A stretch of 64,000 nt of DNA. Source: Symsagittifera roscoffensis. Lineage: Eukaryota > Xenacoelomorpha > Acoela > Convolutidae. Each line of letters starts with the position of its first letter. Positions within the stretch are counted from its first letter, which is position 1. Below the pieces are notes generated by a model. It worked only from the letters and a program-made list of their open reading frames with translations. It did no database searches and was not told where the DNA came from. Of this stretch, positions 39,621-51,700 are shown piece after piece. The stretch lies in the NCBI RefSeq assembly GCF_963678635.1, contig NC_087065.1:31876784-31940783 (forward strand), read 5' to 3'. The position numbers were made by a program, and so were the translations under genes.

Positions 39621-41124
39621 TCTTCATACCACGATCATCTGCAAAAAACAGAAAAAAAAATAAAAAAATCAACTTGTTAAAATTCTTCTAAGCTTCATTA
39701 ATATTTTGCACAAAATAATATGATAAAAATCAAACCAAATGTAGTAAATTATTTATGAATTTGTTCCCCATAAAGCAGAAAATCTAATTACGATGAAAAT
39801 TTATAACTTAAAATTTGCCTCAAAAAAGCAGTAAAATTGAAATTCTATGTAGTAAATTGATAAATTGAAAATGCAGTACTAACCTTTTGATATTTTTCAT
39901 TCACTCGCACAAGAATTCTATCCAAAATCCCACAGCTCGCCCACGAAGAATTGATTAAATAATGATTTTAAGTTTCAAGTTTTCACACTCAACAACTCTA
40001 ACACACGATAACAAGTTTCAAACTTTCCTTTAACCCGGTTGGAAAGGAATTATATACTAAACCAAACTAACCAACGCAGCTTACTAAACACCACAAATCA
40101 TAAAATAACAGCATGACTAAGAAAAGAAAACCAACGGTACCCAAACTGGATTAACCCAGTTTAAAACTGGATAATTTATTCTTTTGAAGACTATTATAAA
40201 GTCTAAGAAAGAAATAATAAAACACAAAAAAGACAAACCTATAACAAAAACAATTTGATTTTTGAAAAAAGGACACAACCAAAGAAACATAAGAAAGACC
40301 AACATAAACCCAATATAAAACGTTATCACATAACAGGACCTCTCAAAGAAACCGCACGAAATTATACTCCCATTCCTGGCCTAACCCACCAGAGAGGACG
40401 TCCTGAGTATGCTCTATAGCCGGCCTAACCCACCGCGCTACATCCACGCTTTGTGACCACACTCCTATTTTCAATAAGAGGTACTCAAAGGTGAGTAATT
40501 CTTCAAAATAACCGAACTAAAACAAAATGCTTTTGTGAAAACAACTAACTAAATTCATGATTAAAAAACCGAAAAATAAAATTTTATAAAATGTAAATCA
40601 TACCTTGCAGTATATAGATCAACACACAATAACAAAGACGAACATCAAAAGACAATGATCCATCACACTCGAACAAGAATGGCTAACCACAACCGATGTG
40701 CCGTCCACAATCACAACTCAAAAGATTTAGAGTACGACTTGACTTCGCAGAAAAGGACTTCATTGAACTAGACCAATGACCACCTCGATGTTCAAGTATA
40801 CGTACAGATCCGAGTTACGAGGCATCCCTTCCACAAACGATCTCCACGCCATTCCCAGACGAGGTTGAACACAAAACAAGTTCTCTACATAATACAGAAA
40901 AACCCGTCATAGCAAACCATTTTGAAATCAGATTGATTTCATTGGGGAACACAGTCGTTGTCACAAGACGACACAACGATTGATGTCCCAAACTCCAGCG
41001 TCCTGGAACTTCCTTAACAAGAGGAACTGGACAAGAATACGATGTTCGCCAAATATCAACGTTCATCATCCATCCTTTGAATTGCAGAAAGATAATTCTA
41101 AAAACTCTGTAAAACCCGGATGGG
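39621..41124 (+). other. 3' untranslated region of element 2
   Basis: About 1.5 kb matching 17452-18905 with small indels, no gene. It ends GGATGGG before the LTR. The GGCCTAACCCACC pair near 40378-40437 is retained. Confidence 0.5.
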
Positions 41125-41535
41125 TGGAACCTGATCCAAACTATATTTTATGATTGGATAAATTAGATATTTTTCCAATGTAAAGTATTTAATATTAACC
41201 AATCATGATCCATCTAACTAACAACCCACTTATTTGTAAGTGCTGAAATTACTTGTAATTTCAGCACCAGAGAGATTTGAATTTAACTTGGAAATTAGTT
41301 GTCTCTCCAAGAGAACTTCAGCAGCCGCAACAAACCAGTATACCCTAGATCTATTGAGCCTAGCAGAGACTAGTTAAACACCCTGAGACTAGAAAGTATA
41401 AGAGTAAGATTAGGATCGGTATTAGACTAAGAAGTTGCACGAATCTATCCGGCCGAAAATAAAATAGCGTGACGAGCAGACGGTGTACCCTATCCGAAAT
41501 TACTCTATGAGTTATACCACATCGGTCCTAATTCA
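41125..41535 (+). repeat. 3' LTR of element 2
   Basis: 411 bp, about 9 differences from 20741-21151. Followed by CCAT. Confidence 0.93.
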
Positions 41536-42570
41536 CCATTTCAATTAGTGGTCTTCAAATTTTATTGCCAGCATTTTTTTTGACCATATTTCACAATGTT
41601 TCGCCCTTGATTATCGATTTCTTATTGAAAAACAATTCATTTTTTTTATTAAAAGGAAGGCTGTGTTCTTTTTCAGACCAGTCAGCATTCTTATACCTAA
41701 GTTATATTGCTGTTTCGTTCGAATCCACAAGTCATGAATTGTTTGATTTTTGGTTGTGTGTTTAATTTCTTATGTCTTTTAATAATGTTTGTGAAATTTG
41801 ATTTTTTTTTCTCGAAATTTGAAGTTTTTGCAAAAGACGATTAGTTTTTTCTCTGGGTTTGTTTTTGTTTTGTTGCATTCCGTGACTTTTTCCTTGCTGG
41901 CTGGTTTCTCTGATTTGTTTTCAAAGATTCAGTTAAAATGTGTTACTCATAAGTGGTTCTGGCGTCTAAAAGCGTTAAGGTGTTTTATTTCGTCTTCAAA
42001 TTCCGAAAGTTGAAGAGTTATTATTTAATTTTTTTTTTCGATTTCATTGATTTTTTCTACACTTCTTTAACTGATCGTTTTGAAAACTACACTTCTCATT
42101 TTATTTATAATTATTTCACTTTTCGAGTACTCTTAATACGCTCATGAGGCCCCATTTTTGAAAAACAAACTCATGAAAACATGATTAAGTGCTGCTTTTG
42201 TTATTTTTTCTAGAAATTTTGATGGAACAGTTTTTTGCATGTGCGCGCTCGTTTTCACTCAAGTTCACTTTGTTTTCTAAGCCCTGATAAATACCTTTTC
42301 GTGGTGAGTGGAATGAGTTTTGAGGGGAAACTGCGTCCTTATTGAGCCCGCAATAGATTGTTGACAACTTTATTCTTTAATAGTTAATAGTTCCCGGTTG
42401 TTATGAAAACTGATATGCAAACTTATCAGGCCCTTACAAACATATATAGTGGTCTTATTTAATCTGTCAAAGTCCCTTTTTACGCCCAAAAGTTGATGAT
42501 TTTGTGAGGTGGGGGAAAAGAGAGAGAGCCCTCAAGTTGCTTAACCTTTTATATATGTTTTTTTTTTCAG
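41536..42570. other. Left-arm spacer
   Basis: 1 kb, T-rich on this strand, no convincing gene. It includes the dispersed repeat at 41676-41790. Mirrored at 53404-54448. The last bases (T-run and CAG) are the acceptor of the following exon. Confidence 0.5.
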
Positions 42571-42779
42571 TTCAAAGAGATCATCTATTATAGCGATGGT
42601 GTAATCGTCTGGATTACGCAGTACGAAGACTACGGTTTTATGCCTCTGCCTCTAGTAGAGTTGGTATCAACTGAAAACAAATCCTCACACGCGTGAAGTT
42701 TGAATTCAGTCAACCTGAGGTGTCCAGCTACATGTGGAGACTGATAGACAACAGTGGCGGCCCAGACGACAAGAAGTGA
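42571..42779 (+). pseudogene. Host-like terminal exon, frameshifted copy
   Basis: Begins directly after a polypyrimidine tract and CAG (acceptor at 42568-42570) and matches the open exon at 53194-53403 in the other arm. One base is lost in the ACACG(G)CGTG segment near 42690, which breaks the frame. Composition is more balanced than the surroundings. Confidence 0.5.
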
Positions 42780-42844
42780 GAAATATTTTTCCATCACAAC
42801 CTCCCCTTCTGTGAACAATTGCTTGACTCAACTTTGGCGCCCAT

Positions 42845-43205
42845 TGTCCGGTTATAAAATGTTTATATGAAACACAAGACACATGATAATTACAAAAGCC
42901 AGTTATAAACTTGCAAGAGCCACTTTAATAAAATACTCTTACAAACTAGTTAGTTATGTACGGTGTATGTACTGTAGAATTAATTAAAAGAATAAAATAT
43001 ATATAATGAAGTGAAAATCCAAACGTTTGTTCAAAAACTAACACCAACTATTGATGATCGATCGATGGTCGAATCATGCAATTTGTTGACCGGTATCTAA
43101 TCAATACCGAAGGTCATATTGACATAAATATAAAAACAAATCACAACATTTCTCACCGGAAAAATTTTTAACACTTTACAATTACTAAGAACAATTCTAC
43201 ATACA
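42845..43205 (-). repeat. LTR of element B, left arm
   Basis: 361 bp. On the minus strand it starts TGTATG directly after the purine tract GAAGGGGGAAACGGG (43206-43220) and ends CCGGACA. The tract followed by TG is the expected 3' LTR start of element B. No second copy of this LTR is seen inside the arm. Confidence 0.55.
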
Positions 43206-46200
43206 CCCGTTTCCCCCTTCAAAGTAGGAACAAAAATTATAAACTGCACCATAAGCAAATAACCGGACAGAAAGAAATGATGAAATCTACAATTGAACTT
43301 TTCGAAGTTACAAATGTACAAAATGGGTGAATTTAAAGAATTTACTCAGGTGAAGTTTATATAAACAAAAACAAATCTACTTTACGGCTGTACATCTATC
43401 ATCCACCAAGAAAAACTATAGTCTGAATTGGAACCTGACTAGCTCTTCCCGATGGGGTAGACTTTTGCGAAGACCAAGAAAGGGTGGTTTCAGCAACCAG
43501 ATTAATTCTCGTAGGGACTTCCACTAGCGGCGTTAAAAAATCTGAAGGGGAGTTGTATATGAAACTTACCATCGAAGAGGCATGTGGTTCGTCTAGAGGT
43601 ATCACTTCCGTGACTCTGTCCTCCTTTTCCAGAACGTTGTCGATAAATCTTCGTTCACCGAGGAGTTTAGGAGGGTCTAGACGTTCTTGGTTGGTATTCC
43701 AACGGCGAGTGAGTACTGGAGTACTGTGCAATTGGATCGGTTCATTTTCCGAGCCAGCTCTGAGCAAAATTTCCCAAGGGCTCGAGCCTAGAGAAAGTTC
43801 CGCGTGTCCAGTTGAGTGTGAGGACATTGAGAGTGTAGATTTGCCACATGTACCACTTATCTCACGGCTAGGTCCTGACCCGGCTTCCTGAATAAAAGAC
43901 ATATTATTATTTGATACGTCATCGAAATAAACCTCAATTATCCCGTCCCATGATTTTGGATTGTGAGAGGAAGAAGAGCCAGAGGTGCTTCGCGGAGACA
44001 CATGTATCACTACCAGTTTATCGGTCGGATCATGGGTTCATGTCGGTGTGCCCGCCTCTGAAGTGTTCTTTTTCCTGCTAAACTCAAAGGTATTGTTAGC
44101 TTAATCGCAATGGGTGAAGGTTTTAATACGACTTTCTCGGAACCGGGGAGCAGTTTACCTTTGAACGCTAAAACGGATTTACGAAAGCTGCGACCGGTAT
44201 CGAGCGTAATCGTATGATGTGAGGAGTCAATGATGTTGTCCTTTAGCAGGTTAAAATAGCGTTCCCCGTTTTTTCTGTTAGCCACCCTACTATAATAACT
44301 ACCTCCGGAGGCCAATTTCTTCGTGAATCTGCTGACTTTGCTCGGTCTTGAGAGATCAGTCGGGGAGTCGTCGAGTGGGTTAGGGCTAAAATTAGATTGT
44401 CCTCTGGGTTTCCATGTCAGCAACAATCTAGCCGTCTTCCACCCCGTCGTGCGATTCCGAATTCCTTGCCCGTCGTTCCGAAAAGATAGACTTCCCTTTA
44501 TCTAAACGGTTATGGAAGAAAATCAAGTTTTTCTATCTATTTAGTGTTTGCAATTCTAATAAAATGTATCTCGCAGGTCGTACAATCTAACAAAGGTTGT
44601 TTTAACTTTCTGGTTTTCCGAATGATTTTTTGGATTGAAAAAAATTTAAAAATTTTTGGTAATTCCAACATGGCCAGCAAATTAGATTTTACAGTTTTAC
44701 AAATCTTTCTACAAGTCCGTTAGTTCTATGATCTCCAATTGTACAGTAGATGATTTCGATGCTAAATTTTCAGAAAAAATTCGTGAGACTAAAAACAGGT
44801 TCCATGAAGAAAATAACAGTAATTGTTTAAAAAGGAAATAACAAGGTTTGAGTTGGTGTTGTTGAATACTTTCGCTGAGAAAAACTTTGAGAAACGAACG
44901 ATGCAAAGAAGGATTTATTTTTTTTGTTCCCCAAAAAGCGTGCTACCGTCCTGCGAAGTCCAAATTTATTTCCTTGTTCGCAAACGATTGCGTGGGAAGC
45001 TTTGTCGTGTGATCCATTCCGAGTAAAACTATGAGATTCTTACCGGCTTCCAGGCACTGATTACATGACTTATCATGGTGAAAAATCTCACAGAAGATGT
45101 TAGGCCACCATATGTATTCAGCTAAATCTTTCAGTCCAAATTGGCCTGGAAGTGTTTCATATAACATTGACCTGAATGTTCCCCGAATGGCTGTTGGCAC
45201 AACTAGCTTAATGTTCATGAAAAGGAGGTCACCTTTCTCACGGATGTCTTTTTCGTACTTATTCATGTAGCTTCCGTGAATTCGCTTTAGTCAACTATTT
45301 CGGATTGTAGCGATTAGGTCCCATATGATCTTGTCGCCTTTCGTCATCATCTGTAGAACTTTTTTCGAGCATAGTTCTTCCAGAATTATAGGGGAGTGGG
45401 ATAAAATTAGATCCGATTTATTTCTCTTCAAAAGGTTTGTGTGATTGTTAGAGTGGTGGACGTCTTTGAATTTTAGCGCAATATTATGCTCTTCGAGTAT
45501 AATGACTAATGGGCCTGTAAGTTTATCAATCTTTACTGTTCTGAGGGACTTCCTAAGTATCCTAACTATCAAAGAATCTCGTCCCTAAAAGTAATGCGTC
45601 TCTAGTATAGTTGAACTTAAAATTATCTAAGGGTAACCACTTTGAAGAACAGTTTTCTGCTCTGATATGAGAGTTATCACTAATTTTGATTGACTGAGCA
45701 ATACATAAGATAAAAAAGCAATATTTTTCAGATTGAATGTTGATAATGAACTTTTTCTAAGACCTCGACCAATCAAATTTTCAAAACTCGACGCGATATT
45801 ACAATTAGCAACTGCATTTTTTACAGCGACCAACGGTCTATCTACAGAGTTTATAACAACACAGTTAAAACAGGCTCCATTAGATAAGATATTCCATGTA
45901 AGGCTTTGCCAGACAGTAATCTAGTTAAAAGATCACTAAAATCCATGTCTTTCCCTGAGATTTTAAAAACTAACGTTAACAATCTGTTTACCCAACGGGT
46001 TATTCTTTTATGCATCGTTTTTGTAGCTATGAAAGGGCTAAGATTAATTCCATATGGTCTCTTATAATTTCAAATTCTAAGACGAAAAGAAAATTTCTGA
46101 AATGTTCAATCCATACATAATAGTTTTTGCCTATAAGAAAAATATTTCATTTTGTAATTATTTAAAAATCTTGAGGCGAATGCTATCGGTTTCCATTGTC

Positions 46201-47500
46201 CCCTTTGAAATTGTTCTAAGATCGCGCCCAGGCCACTATAAGAAGCGTCGGTGTTTAATCTCTTTTTTGTCTTTAAAGTCAAATTGGCTGTTTTCTGTTA
46301 TTTTTATAATTTTTGACTTCAATTTTTCAAAAGCTATCGGATGACTATTATCCCATTGATTTTTCGTGTAAGAGGGGACAAAGAGAGCAGCTAAAATAGA
46401 AGGGTTTGGGACATATTTTACTCCCTGATTTTTGACCCACAGAGTTGTTTTGGGCATTGTTTTTACTTCATCTGCAGAGATTTTAAAACCTAACCATTCT
46501 ATTTCTTTTTGAAAGATTGCACTTTTTCCCCACTTTCATCGCCAATTTATTTTAATCTAGGGCTCTCAGAATTCTATTTACAGTTGCTTTATGTTCATCT
46601 AAATAACTTTTTCGAATCAACCAGGATGTCGTCTATGTAGCAACTTGTACTTAAAAAATGAAACTATGACTCGTGGAAATTAATTAGGCATCCTGACCAA
46701 ACCGTAGAAGCCGGTTAAAAATTGATGTGTTTCCGTTGTTTTACTGCCCGCGATACTGAAGTTACACTGCTTGCTTTTTTCCCCATTGATTGAATTGGCT
46801 GTATGCGTGTTTCAAGTCTAGATTCCAAAACCAGACTGCTCAGTGGGAGTTTCCGAAAGTTGGATAGCAAGATTGTCTATAAATTCATGAATGTTGAGCA
46901 TCTGATAATTACTTTTAAAATTCTGATCGTTTGTTAACTTAGAGTCTAGTGCCAACTTAATTGAGCAATTTTTCTTAATTTTTATAACAATTGGGCTAAC
47001 GAAACAACCCTCATCGCATTCCTCCAGTTTTACAATGTGAGCTTTGATCTCGATTCTTCTTAGCTATCCGTTGACACCCAAGAGTATGCGCAAAAAAACT
47101 CTACTTCCTTTTGCCTAAACTGGTTTAAGCGGACATCGAAAATGTGTTACCCTGCGGTCGTTCGAATTTTCCCCAACTCATGAATAACTCTTAAAAAATG
47201 TTAAAAATACGCTCGGATGAGAAAAAAAACTTACTCTCCAATGGTGGTTGGCTGACTGAACATATTGGCTGGAGGCACTACTTCTGTTTAACTTCGATCC
47301 CTAGTTTCGGTAGGTTAACGTTCCCCAATGTATTGTGTTCATGTCCTCCTGTGATGAAGAACGGCGTCTCTTCGCAAATCCACACATTGGATTGGGTCTT
47401 AAAGATAATTTTACCTAGGATACTGGTCATGTCGTCTGTGAACAACAGTATAGATACTTTATCCTCTTCTCCACTGGGTAAAGTTTCAGGTTGGGATATC
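43206..47500 (-). mobile_element. Element B, left arm: decayed Ty3/gypsy pol
   Basis: Pol remnants on the minus strand, in order. A possible protease/linker piece lies at about 47500-47200. An RT piece retains YIDD (46628-46639). The RT end and RNase H start lie in 46457-46236. 45572-45291 is a conserved linker. The integrase zinc finger is 45266-44943, with CNQC and an LAEYIWWPNIF block. A Ser/Pro-rich C-terminal region follows (44426-43399). Many stops and frameshifts interrupt it. It belongs to a gypsy lineage different from elements 1-3. No 5' LTR, gag or env is visible. Confidence 0.75.
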
Positions 47501-48738
47501 AGACATGCATAAACGTGCGTTTCAGGGCCTGAAACGCACGTTTATGCATGTCTCAGGTCTTCTCCCACCATATTTTGATACTAAACTAATTTGTAAAGTA
47601 TTTGGTTTTAGTATCAAAATATGGTGGGGAAAGACCTGAGACATGCATAAACGTGCGTTTCAGGGCCTGAAACGCATGTTTATGCATGTCTCAGGTCTTC
47701 CCCCCGCCATATTTTGATAATAAAACTAATTTATAAAGTATTTGGTTTTATTATCAGAATCTGGCGGGGGAAGAGTTGAGACATGCATAAACGTGCGTTT
47801 CAGGCCCTGAAACGCACGTTTTTGCATGTTTCAGGTCTTCCCCAACCATTTTTAGATAATAAAACCAAAAACTTTATAAATTAGTTTTATTATAAAAATA
47901 TGGTGGGGGAAGACCTTAGACATGCATAAGCGTGCGTTTCAGGCCCTGAAACGCACGTTTTTGCATGTCTCAGGTCTTCCCCAACCATTTTTATATAATA
48001 AAACCAAAAACTTTATTAAATTAGTTTTATTATCAAAATATAGTGGGGGAAGACCTGAGACATGCATAAACGTGCGTTTGAGGGCCTGAAACGCACGTTT
48101 ATGCATGTCTCAGGTCTTCTCCCACCATATTTTGATACTAAAACTAATTTGTAAAGTATTTGGTTTTAGTATCAAAATATGGTGGGGAAAGACCTGAGAC
48201 NNNNNNNNNNNNNNNNNNNNNNNNNNNNNNNNNNNNNNNNNNNNNNNNNNNNNNNNNNNNNNNNNNNNNNNNNNNNNNNNNNNNNNNNNNNNNNNNNNNN
48301 NNNNNNNNNNNNNNNNNNNNNNNNNNNNNNNNNNNNNNNNNNNNNNNNNNNNNNNNNNNNNNNNNNNNNNNNNNNNNNNNNNNNNNNNNNNNNNNNNNNN
48401 ATAAAGTTTTTATTTTTATTATCAAAATATGCTGGGGGAAGACCTGAGACATGCATAAACGTGCGTTTCAGGCCCTGAAACGCACATTTATGCATGTCTC
48501 AGGTCTTCCCCCAGCATATTTTGATATTAAAACCAAAAACTTTATAAATTAGTTTTTTTTATCAAAATATGCTGGGGAAGACCTGAGACATGCATAAACG
48601 CACGTTTATGCATGTCTCAGGTCTTCCCCCACCATATTTTGATAATAAAACTAATTTATAAAGTTTTTGGTTTTATTATCAAAATATGGTGGGGGAAGAC
48701 CTGAGACATGCATAAACGTGCGTTTATGCATGTCATGA
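47501..48738. repeat. Tandem array of hairpin units at the palindrome centre
   Basis: Units of about 139 bp start with AGACATGCATAAACG at about 47501, 47639, 47779, 47918, 48058, 48197, 48447, 48586 and 48704. Each unit joins two dyads. One is centred on CGTTTCAGG/CCTGAAACG and the other on an AT-rich ACTAATTTATAAAGT-like core, flanked by CTTCCCCCACCATATTTTGAT and its complement. The array can fold as a chain of long stems. It is not coding. A block of 200 N sits inside it. Confidence 0.92.
48201..48400. other. Assembly gap of 200 N
   Basis: Exactly 200 undetermined bases inside the hairpin array. The round number suggests an unknown true length. Any open frame crossing it is an artefact. 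Confidence 0.99.
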
Positions 48739-51700
48739 GCTGTAAAAAATTCGAACGACCGCAGGGTAACACATTTTCGATGGCCGCTTAAACCAGTTTA
48801 GGCAAAATGAAGAAGAGTTTTTTTGCGCATACTCTTGGGTGTAAACGGATAGCTAAGAAGAATCGAGATCAAAGCTCACATTTTAAAACTGGAGGAATGC
48901 GATGAGGGTTGTTTCGTTAGCCCAATTGTTATAAAAATTAAGAAAAATTGCTCAATTAAGTTGGCACCAGACTCTAAGTTAATAAACGATCAGAAATTTA
49001 AAAGTAATTATCAGATGCTCAACATTCATGAATTAATAGACAATGTTGCTATCCAACTTTCTGAAACTCCCACTGACAGCCAATTCAATCAATGGGGAAA
49101 AAGCCAGCAGTGTAACTTCAGTATCGCGGGCAGTAAAACAACGGAAACACATCAATTTTTAACCGGCTTCTACGGTTTGGTCAGGATGCCTAATTAATTT
49201 CCACGAGTCATAGCTTCATTTTTTAAGTACAAGTTGCTACATAGACAACATCCTGGTTGATTCGAAAATTTATTTAGATGAACATAAAGCAACTGTAAAT
49301 AGAATTCTGAGAGCCCTAGATTAAAATAAATTGGCGATGAAAGTGGGGAAAAAGTGCAATCTTTCAAAAAGAAATAGAATGGTTAGGTTTTAAAATCTCT
49401 GCAGATGAAGTATAAACAATGCCCAAAAACAACTCGGAGTTACGATCCTTCTGTGGGTCAAAAATCAGGGAGTAAAATATGTCCCAAACCCTTCTATTTT
49501 AGCTGCTCTCTTTGTCCCCTCTTACACAAAAAATCAATGTGATAATAGTCATCCGATAGTTTTTGAAAAATTGAAGTCAAAAATTATAAAAATAACGGAA
49601 AACAGCCAATTTGACTTTAAATACAAAACACAGATTAAACACCGACGCTTCTTATAGTGGCCTGGGCGCGATCTTAGAACAATCTAAAATGGACAATGGA
49701 AACCGATAGCCTTCGCCCCAAGATTTTTAAATAATTACAAAATGAAACATTTTTCTTACAGGCAAAAACTATTACGTATGGTTTGAATGTTTCAGAAATT
49801 TTCTTTTCCTCTTAGAATTTGAAATTATAACAGACCATATGGAATTAACCTTAGGCCTTTCATAGCTACAAAAATGATGCATAAAAGAATAACCTGTTGG
49901 GTAAACAAATTGTTAACGTTAATTTTTAAAATCTCAGGGAAAGACATGGATTTTAGTGATCTTTTAACTAGATTACTGTCTGGCAAAGCCTTACATGGAA
50001 TATCTTATCTAATGGAGCCTGTTTTAACTGTGTTGTTATAAACTCTGTAGATAGACCGTTGGTCGCTGTAAAAAAAAATGCAGTTGCTAATTGTAATATC
50101 GCGTCGAGTTTTGAAAATTTGATTGGTCGAGGTCTTAGAAAAAATTCATTATCAACATTCAATCTGAAAAATATTGCTTTTTTATCTTATGTATTGCTCA
50201 GTCAATCAAAATTAGTGATAACTCTCATATCAGAGCACTGAAAACTGTTCTTCAAAGTGGTTACCCTTAGATAATTTTAAGTTCAACTATACTAGAGACG
50301 CATTACTTTTAGGGACGAGATTCTTTGATAGTTAGGATACTTAGGAAGTCCCTCAGAACAGTAAAGATCGATAAACTATCGGCCCATTAGTCATTATACT
50401 CGAAGAGCATAATATTGCGCTACAATTCAAAGACGTCCACCACTCTAACAACCACACAAACCTTTTGAAGAGAAATAAATCGGATCTAATTTTATCCCAC
50501 TCCCCTATAATTCTGGAAGAACTATGCTCGAAAAAAGTTCTACAGATGATGACGAAAGGCGACAAGATCATATGGGACCTAATCGCTACAATCCGAAACA
50601 GTTGACTAAAGCAAATTCACGGAAGCTACATGAATAAGTACGAAAAGGACATCCGTGAGAAAGGTGACCTCCTTTTCATGAACATTAAGCTAGTCGTGCC
50701 AACAGCCATTCGGGGAACATTCAGGTCAATGTTATATGAAACACTTCCAGGCCAACTTGGACTGAAAGTTTTAGCTGAATACATGTGGTGGCCTAACATC
50801 TTTTGTGAGATTTTTCACCATGATAAGTCATGTAATCAGTGCCTGAAAGCCGGTAAGAACCTCAAAGTTTTACTCGGAACGGATCACACGACAAAGCTTC
50901 CCACGCAATCGTTTGCGAACAAGGAAATAAATTTGGACTTCGTAGAACGGTAGCACGCTTTTTGGGGAACAAAAAAATAAATCCTTCTTCGCATCGTTCG
51001 TTTCTCAAAGTTTTTCTCAGCGAAAGTATTCAACAACACCAACTCAAACTTTGTTATTTCCTTTTTAAACAATTACTGCCATCTTCATGGAACCTGTTTT
51101 TTGCCTCACGAATTTTTTCTGAAAATTTAGCATCAAAATCATCTACTGTACAATTGGAGATCATAGATCTAACGGACTTGTAGAAAGATTTGTAAATACT
51201 GTAAAATCTAATTTGCTGGCCATGTTGGAATTACCAAAAACTTTTTAATATTTTTCAATCCAAAAAATCATTCGGTAAACCAGAAAGTTAAAACAACCTT
51301 TGTTAGATTGTACGACCTTCGAAATACTTTTTATTAGAATTGCAAACACTAAATAGATAGAAAAACTTGATTTTCTTCCATAACCGTTTAGATAAAGGGA
51401 AGTCTATCTTTTCGGAACGACGGGCAAGGAATTCGGAATCGCACGACGGGGTGGAAGACGGCTAGATTGTTGCTGACATGGAAACCCAGAGGACAATCTA
51501 ATTTTAGCCCTAACCCACCCGACGACTCCCCGACTGATCTCTCAAGACCGAGCAAAGTCAGCAGATTCACGAAGAAATTGGCCTCCGGAGGTAGTTATTA
51601 TTATAGGGTGGCTAACAGAAAAAACGGGGAACGCTATTTTAACCTGCTAAAGGACAACATCATTGACTCCTCACATCATACCTCTGGTTCTTTTTCCTCT

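Larger units (their letters stand above)
20741..41535 (+). mobile_element. Element 2: decayed copy of the env-class retrotransposon
   Basis: 20.8 kb with 411-bp LTRs differing at about 9 positions. The gene order is the same as element 1, but almost every long ORF is broken. Extra features are a 1341-bp tandem duplication in gag, a deletion of about 285 bp across the RNase H-integrase junction, and a foldback insertion in integrase. The 5' flank is CTAT (20737-20740) and the 3' flank CCAT. The mirrored element 3 keeps CTAT after its LTR, so CTAT was probably the original target-site duplication. Confidence 0.93.

Noticed and set aside
42185-42367. 60-codon frame conserved between arms (also 53608-53790)
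   Set aside because: It has no ATG start and no splice context, and identity between arms follows from the inverted duplication rather than selection.
42825-42850. TGGCGCCCA as a lysine-tRNA primer-binding site
   Set aside because: It is on the strand opposite to element B pol and lies outside its LTR, and only nine bases match.
43484-43891. 135-aa plus-strand frame opposite element B
   Set aside because: It is the complement of the conserved C-terminal region of element B, and the matching frame in the right arm is shorter and altered.
48144-48495. Open frames crossing the N block
   Set aside because: They consist mainly of undetermined bases and hairpin-array sequence.
47501-48738. CRISPR-like array
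   Set aside because: Units are contiguous dyads without unique spacers, in a eukaryotic retroelement context; no cas genes.
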